DNA of 7,866 nucleotides, from the NCBI GenBank assembly GCA_903951185.1, contig CAJBBC010000119.1, positions 1-7,866 of the forward strand, given 5' to 3'. This document shows, one piece after another, positions 5,645 through 7,866 of the stretch (the first letter of the stretch is position 1; the number at the start of each line of letters is the position of its first letter). The position numbers and the translations under genes were made by a program. This DNA comes from an uncultured Actinomycetes bacterium (GTDB lineage Bacteria; Actinomycetota; Actinomycetes; S36-B12; UBA5976). The notes beneath the pieces were generated by a model. That model was not told where the DNA came from, did not search any database, and saw nothing but the letters and a program-made list of their open reading frames with translations.

Positions 5645-6326
5645 TAGTTACTCCAATTAATGCAGTTGCAATTTGTAAATCATGTGCCGTAGTAATTTTC
5701 ATAGCGCGTTCATCACCAATAACAGTTACTACTTCAATACCTAATACTTCCATTAATCCAGCATCATCGGTTGCAACTATTTCTGGATTCGCATAAGCCT
5801 GGTCAATTGCTGCTCTAGTAAAACCTTGTGGTGTTTGCACTCGCCGTAATTCATTTCGATCAACGGTAGAAATAACTTTATTTGCAGAATCCACTTTCTT
5901 AATCGTGTCTGCAATTTCTAAAACTGGGATTACTGCTTGGGCGCCCGCACGAAGCTGACTGACTACACGCTGCGATACTTCAACTGGAATAAGTGGCCTG
6001 GCTGCATCGTGTACTAACACAATTGATACATCCTCAGGTAAAACTTTTAATGCATTTGCAATTGAATCTTGTCGTTGTTCGCCGCCAGCAACAACATGAA
6101 CTTCAGCATCTACATCAGCTAAAAGATCACTTGCTTGTTTAAGTTCATTAGTTGGCGCAGCCACCACAATTACATCGGCAACAACACTCATGGCTAAAGC
6201 TGAACGTGTTAATAAACTAATTCCGGCAAGTTCAATAAATGCTTTTGGAATATCCGCACCTAAGCGAATCCCAGAACCAGCGGCAGGAATAATTGCCGCC
6301 ACTCGGCCAGTAGCGGCGCTATTCAT
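5637..6326 (-). CDS. ispD: 2-C-methyl-D-erythritol 4-phosphate cytidylyltransferase
   Basis: A 229-residue enzyme of the MEP pathway that joins CTP and methylerythritol 4-phosphate to give CDP-methylerythritol. The N-terminal nucleotide-binding loop IIPAAGSGIRLGADIPKAF (12-30) carries R21 and K28, equivalent to E. coli R20 and K27. VHDAARPLI (105-113), TVDRNELRRVQTPQGF (154-169, R157) and TDDAGLM (186-192) are the further signatures, and K210 in AMKITTAHDL corresponds to K213 of E. coli. The ribitol-phosphate cytidylyltransferase paralogues (TarI) share the fold, but adjacency to ispF settles the role. The ATG shares its A with the carD stop codon (TAATG). The nearest purine-rich GAGG is about 13 bases away, too far to work well, so coupling to carD translation is likely. 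Confidence 0.96.
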   Translation of the reverse strand: MNSAATGRVAAIIPAAGSGIRLGADIPKAFIELAGISLLTRSALAMSVVADVIVVAAPTNELKQASDLLADVDAEVHVVAGGEQRQDSIANALKVLPEDVSIVLVHDAARPLIPVEVSQRVVSQLRAGAQAVIPVLEIADTIKKVDSANKVISTVDRNELRRVQTPQGFTRAAIDQAYANPEIVATDDAGLMEVLGIEVVTVIGDERAMKITTAHDLQIATALIGVTND

Positions 6327-6808
6327 TAGGAAGCCAATACCTCGTCAAGAACTTCTTCGGCTCGAACTTCATTTGTGTGCTCAGCTAAAGCTATTTCACT
6401 AACTAGTTGAGTACGAGCACGCGCGAGCATGCTCTTTTCGCCAGTAGAAAGTGGTTTCTTTTGACTACGACGCCATAAGTCGCGAACTACTTCAGCAACT
6501 TTAATTACGTCACCAGAAGAAAGCTTTTCGGTATTTGCCTTAAAACGACGTGACCAGTTTGCTGGATCTTCAACATAAGGTTGACGCAGTACATTGAAAA
6601 CTTTTTCAAGACCCTCTTGGCTAGTTACATCGCGAACACCAACAAGTTCTAAGTTGTCAGATGGCACGCGGACAGTTAAGTCAGACTGGTGCACCTTCAA
6701 AACTAAGTATTCGCGCTTTTCACCTTTAATAACTTTGGTTTCTTTACCAATGATGTCTGCAGCGCCGTGGTGTGGGTAAACGACAGTTTCGCCAACTTTA
6801 TAGGCCAT
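6326..6808 (-). CDS. carD: CarD/CdnL-family RNA polymerase-binding transcription factor
   Basis: A 160-residue protein nearly collinear with mycobacterial CarD (162 residues). The N-terminal Tudor-like RNA polymerase-interacting domain (about 1-55, VGETVVYPHHGAA and LTVRVP with R47) contacts the beta subunit. The C-terminal helical domain (about 65-160) carries W85 in NWSRRFKAN, the residue that in mycobacteria wedges at the upstream edge of the -10 box and stabilises the open complex. Mycobacterial R25, also a polymerase contact, is K25 here. The family tunes rRNA and housekeeping promoters. The ATG has AAGGA 6 bases upstream and a likely promoter at 6838-6864. It is the first gene of the five-gene block with ispD, ispF, cysS and rlmB, and is divergent from the lipoprotein gene. 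Confidence 0.96.
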   Translation of the reverse strand: MAYKVGETVVYPHHGAADIIGKETKVIKGEKREYLVLKVHQSDLTVRVPSDNLELVGVRDVTSQEGLEKVFNVLRQPYVEDPANWSRRFKANTEKLSSGDVIKVAEVVRDLWRRSQKKPLSTGEKSMLARARTQLVSEIALAEHTNEVRAEEVLDEVLAS

Positions 6809-6814
6809 TTATGA

Positions 6815-6820
6815 TCCTTT
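6815..6820 (-). promoter_or_regulatory. Ribosome binding site of carD
   Basis: The minus strand reads AAAGGA here, 6 bases before the carD ATG. It is one of the better Shine-Dalgarno matches in the window and fits an abundant transcription factor at the head of an operon. Confidence 0.6.
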
Positions 6821-6837
6821 GATTTCCTTGAAACTCG

Positions 6838-6864
6838 ATTCTACCATGAGCCAAACCTCTTCAA
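6838..6864 (-). promoter_or_regulatory. Probable carD operon promoter
   Basis: The minus strand has TAGAAT (6838-6843), five of six bases of the TATAAT -10 consensus. TTGAAG (6859-6864) lies upstream but with a short 15-base spacer, so the -35 assignment is weak and recognition may rest mainly on the -10. The start would fall near 6831, giving a leader of about 22 bases that includes the AAAGGA ribosome binding site. Confidence 0.45.
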
Positions 6865-6935
6865 TTCCTGGAAAACCCGCCAATAACGGGCTCTGCGCGA
6901 ACTACTAGGCTGGTGGTCGTAACAAGCAAGATTTC

Positions 6936-6940
6936 AGGAG
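6936..6940 (+). promoter_or_regulatory. Distant ribosome binding site of the lipoprotein gene
   Basis: AGGAG lies 12 bases before the ATG at 6953, longer than the usual 5-9. No closer in-frame start exists, and the signal peptide begins exactly at MKK, so the start itself is secure. A TAGGCT at 6906-6911 could be the -10 box, without a recognisable -35. Confidence 0.4.
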
Positions 6941-6952
6941 TTCAAGTTCGTT

Positions 6953-7465
6953 ATGAAAAAAATTTCGATCGCCCTAGCCCTAGTCAGCGCACTTACGTTA
7001 AGTGGTTGTGCAGCTGGTTTCGATGCCGCAACTAGCGCGCAAGGTAACTCTGGAAATGGCCGCACGGCCGACGTTGGTTCAATTCAAATTCGTAACGCAG
7101 TAATTGTTGTCGATGCCCAAACTCAACTTAACGCGTCACTTGTTGCCACAATAATTAATACTGCCGATGAAGCTGATGCACTTAAGTCAATTGAAATTAA
7201 CCCGGCAATCACACCTACTTTTAGTGAAGTAGTGCTTGAGAAAAATCGGGCAGTATCTGTTGGTTACAACTCAGAAATTTCAATCTTGCTAACTACAGTT
7301 GGTAAATCACTAGCACCGAGCCAATTTATCGATTTAACCTTAGTTTTTGCGAACAATGAGTCAATCAAAATGTCATTACTGGTTGTTACAAATACTGACT
7401 ACTACTCAGATGTGAAAATTCCACTCGAGCTAGCTACACCGACGCCAACACCATCAGCTAGTTAA
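6953..7465 (+). CDS. LpqE-like surface lipoprotein (PCu(A)C/DUF461-related)
   Basis: A 170-residue secreted lipoprotein. A short signal peptide (MKK, hydrophobic 5-15) ends in the lipobox LSGC, so C19 would be lipidated after signal peptidase II cleavage and the protein held on the outer face of the membrane. After a Ser/Gly/Asn-rich spacer, the domain from about 40 (VGSIQIRNAVIV) to 157 is rich in beta strands and looks like the PCu(A)C-type fold annotated in actinobacterial LpqE proteins. The His and Met copper ligands of true PCu(A)C chaperones are missing: the protein has no histidine and its only methionine after the initiator is in IKMSLL. The tail TPTPTPSAS is Pro/Thr-rich. In Mycobacterium tuberculosis lpqE likewise sits divergent from carD, which supports the assignment. 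Its function is unknown. The stop codon overlaps the convergent regulator gene. Confidence 0.75.
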   Translation: MKKISIALALVSALTLSGCAAGFDAATSAQGNSGNGRTADVGSIQIRNAVIVVDAQTQLNASLVATIINTADEADALKSIEINPAITPTFSEVVLEKNRAVSVGYNSEISILLTTVGKSLAPSQFIDLTLVFANNESIKMSLLVVTNTDYYSDVKIPLELATPTPTPSAS

Positions 7466-7866
7466 ATTTCGAACTTATAACCAAGTCCACGAACGGTATG
7501 TAGCAGTTTTGGATTTGCTGGATCGACTTCAACTTTTGAACGCAACCGTTTAACGTGCACATCTAAAGTTTTGCCATCACCAACATAATCTGATCCCCAA
7601 ATTCGATCCATTAGTTGACCACGCGTTAAAACTCGGCCAGCGTTCTCCATTAAGTACGCAAGTAATTCAAATTCTTTTAATGGCATTGCCACAGCAGTGC
7701 CATTAACTTGCACATTATGTCGTGAAATATCTAGTTTGATCGAACCATGTTCAATCACATCTTCATCAGACTGGATTTGCTCCGCACTGCCGCGCCGAAG
7801 TACTGCTCGAATCCGGGCAATTAATTCTGGTGTGGAAAAAGGTTTTGTCACATAGTCATCAGCGCC
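7462..7866 (-). CDS. regX3: OmpR/PhoB-family response regulator, RegX3/PhoP-like (partial, N-terminus missing)
   Basis: The frame stays open to the right edge, adding GADDY before the internal GTG at 7849-7851, so the visible 134 residues are the C-terminal part of a longer protein rather than a complete gene. GADDYVTKPFSTPELIARI is the end of a receiver domain, with the conserved lysine of the KPF motif; the phosphorylated aspartate lies outside. A winged-helix DNA-binding domain follows, with KEFELLAYLM, KTLDVHVKRLRSKVE as recognition helix and HTVRGLGYKFEI as the wing. This end is very close to actinobacterial RegX3/PhoP, the regulator of phosphate starvation genes. In Streptomyces phoP lies near carD-ispD-ispF-cysS, which agrees. 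Other OmpR-type regulators such as MtrA are less similar at the C-terminus. It converges on the lipoprotein gene with a 4-base overlap. Confidence 0.88.
   Translation of the reverse strand, partial: GADDYVTKPFSTPELIARIRAVLRRGSAEQIQSDEDVIEHGSIKLDISRHNVQVNGTAVAMPLKEFELLAYLMENAGRVLTRGQLMDRIWGSDYVGDGKTLDVHVKRLRSKVEVDPANPKLLHTVRGLGYKFEI

Noticed and set aside
7462..7851. Complete 129-residue regulator starting at an internal GTG
   Set aside because: The frame continues upstream to the window edge with receiver-domain residues GADDY, so this is a truncated view of a longer gene.

Overview
The window looks like chromosomal DNA from a low-to-moderate GC member of the Actinobacteria. The key evidence is a CarD with the mycobacterial-type W85 context, a five-gene carD-ispD-ispF-cysS-rlmB block, a divergent LpqE-like lipoprotein, and a RegX3/PhoP-type regulator beside it. 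DUF3263, a stand-alone LytR_C membrane protein and a small MoaD/ThiS protein are also typical of this phylum. The tight spacing and A/T-rich third positions suggest a streamlined, perhaps aquatic lineage such as Nanopelagicales or small Microbacteriaceae. That placement is inference; by eye the base composition is below 50% GC.

Region 1 (1-1000, minus strand): DUF3263, then a LytR_C-domain membrane protein, then the start of a MoaD/ThiS-like sulfur carrier that runs off the left edge. A short divergent region (1001-1088) full of small palindromes separates this from region 2 (1089-2481, plus strand): an EamA-type exporter and an RpiB-type sugar-phosphate isomerase, closed by a UUCG-loop hairpin directly after the stop codon.

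Region 3 (2520-6808, minus strand): the housekeeping block. CarD (RNA polymerase-binding transcription factor), IspD and IspF (two steps of MEP isoprenoid synthesis), CysS (cysteinyl-tRNA synthetase) and RlmB (SPOUT RNA 2'-O-methyltransferase) are packed with 1-nt TAATG overlaps, one 8-nt overlap and one 19-nt gap, so they are probably one translationally coupled operon. A tRNA-Thr(TGT) follows on the same strand with a recognisable promoter of its own.

Region 4 (6953-7866): an LpqE-like lipoprotein on the plus strand, divergent from carD. Its stop codon overlaps, tail to tail, the stop codon of a RegX3/PhoP-family response regulator that is cut by the right edge.

No mobile element, CRISPR array, phage gene or defence system is visible, and no gap exceeds 300 bases. 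The points most worth a second look are the uncharacterised DUF3263/LytR_C pair, the palindromes in two promoter regions, and the LpqE-like protein that lacks the usual copper ligands.
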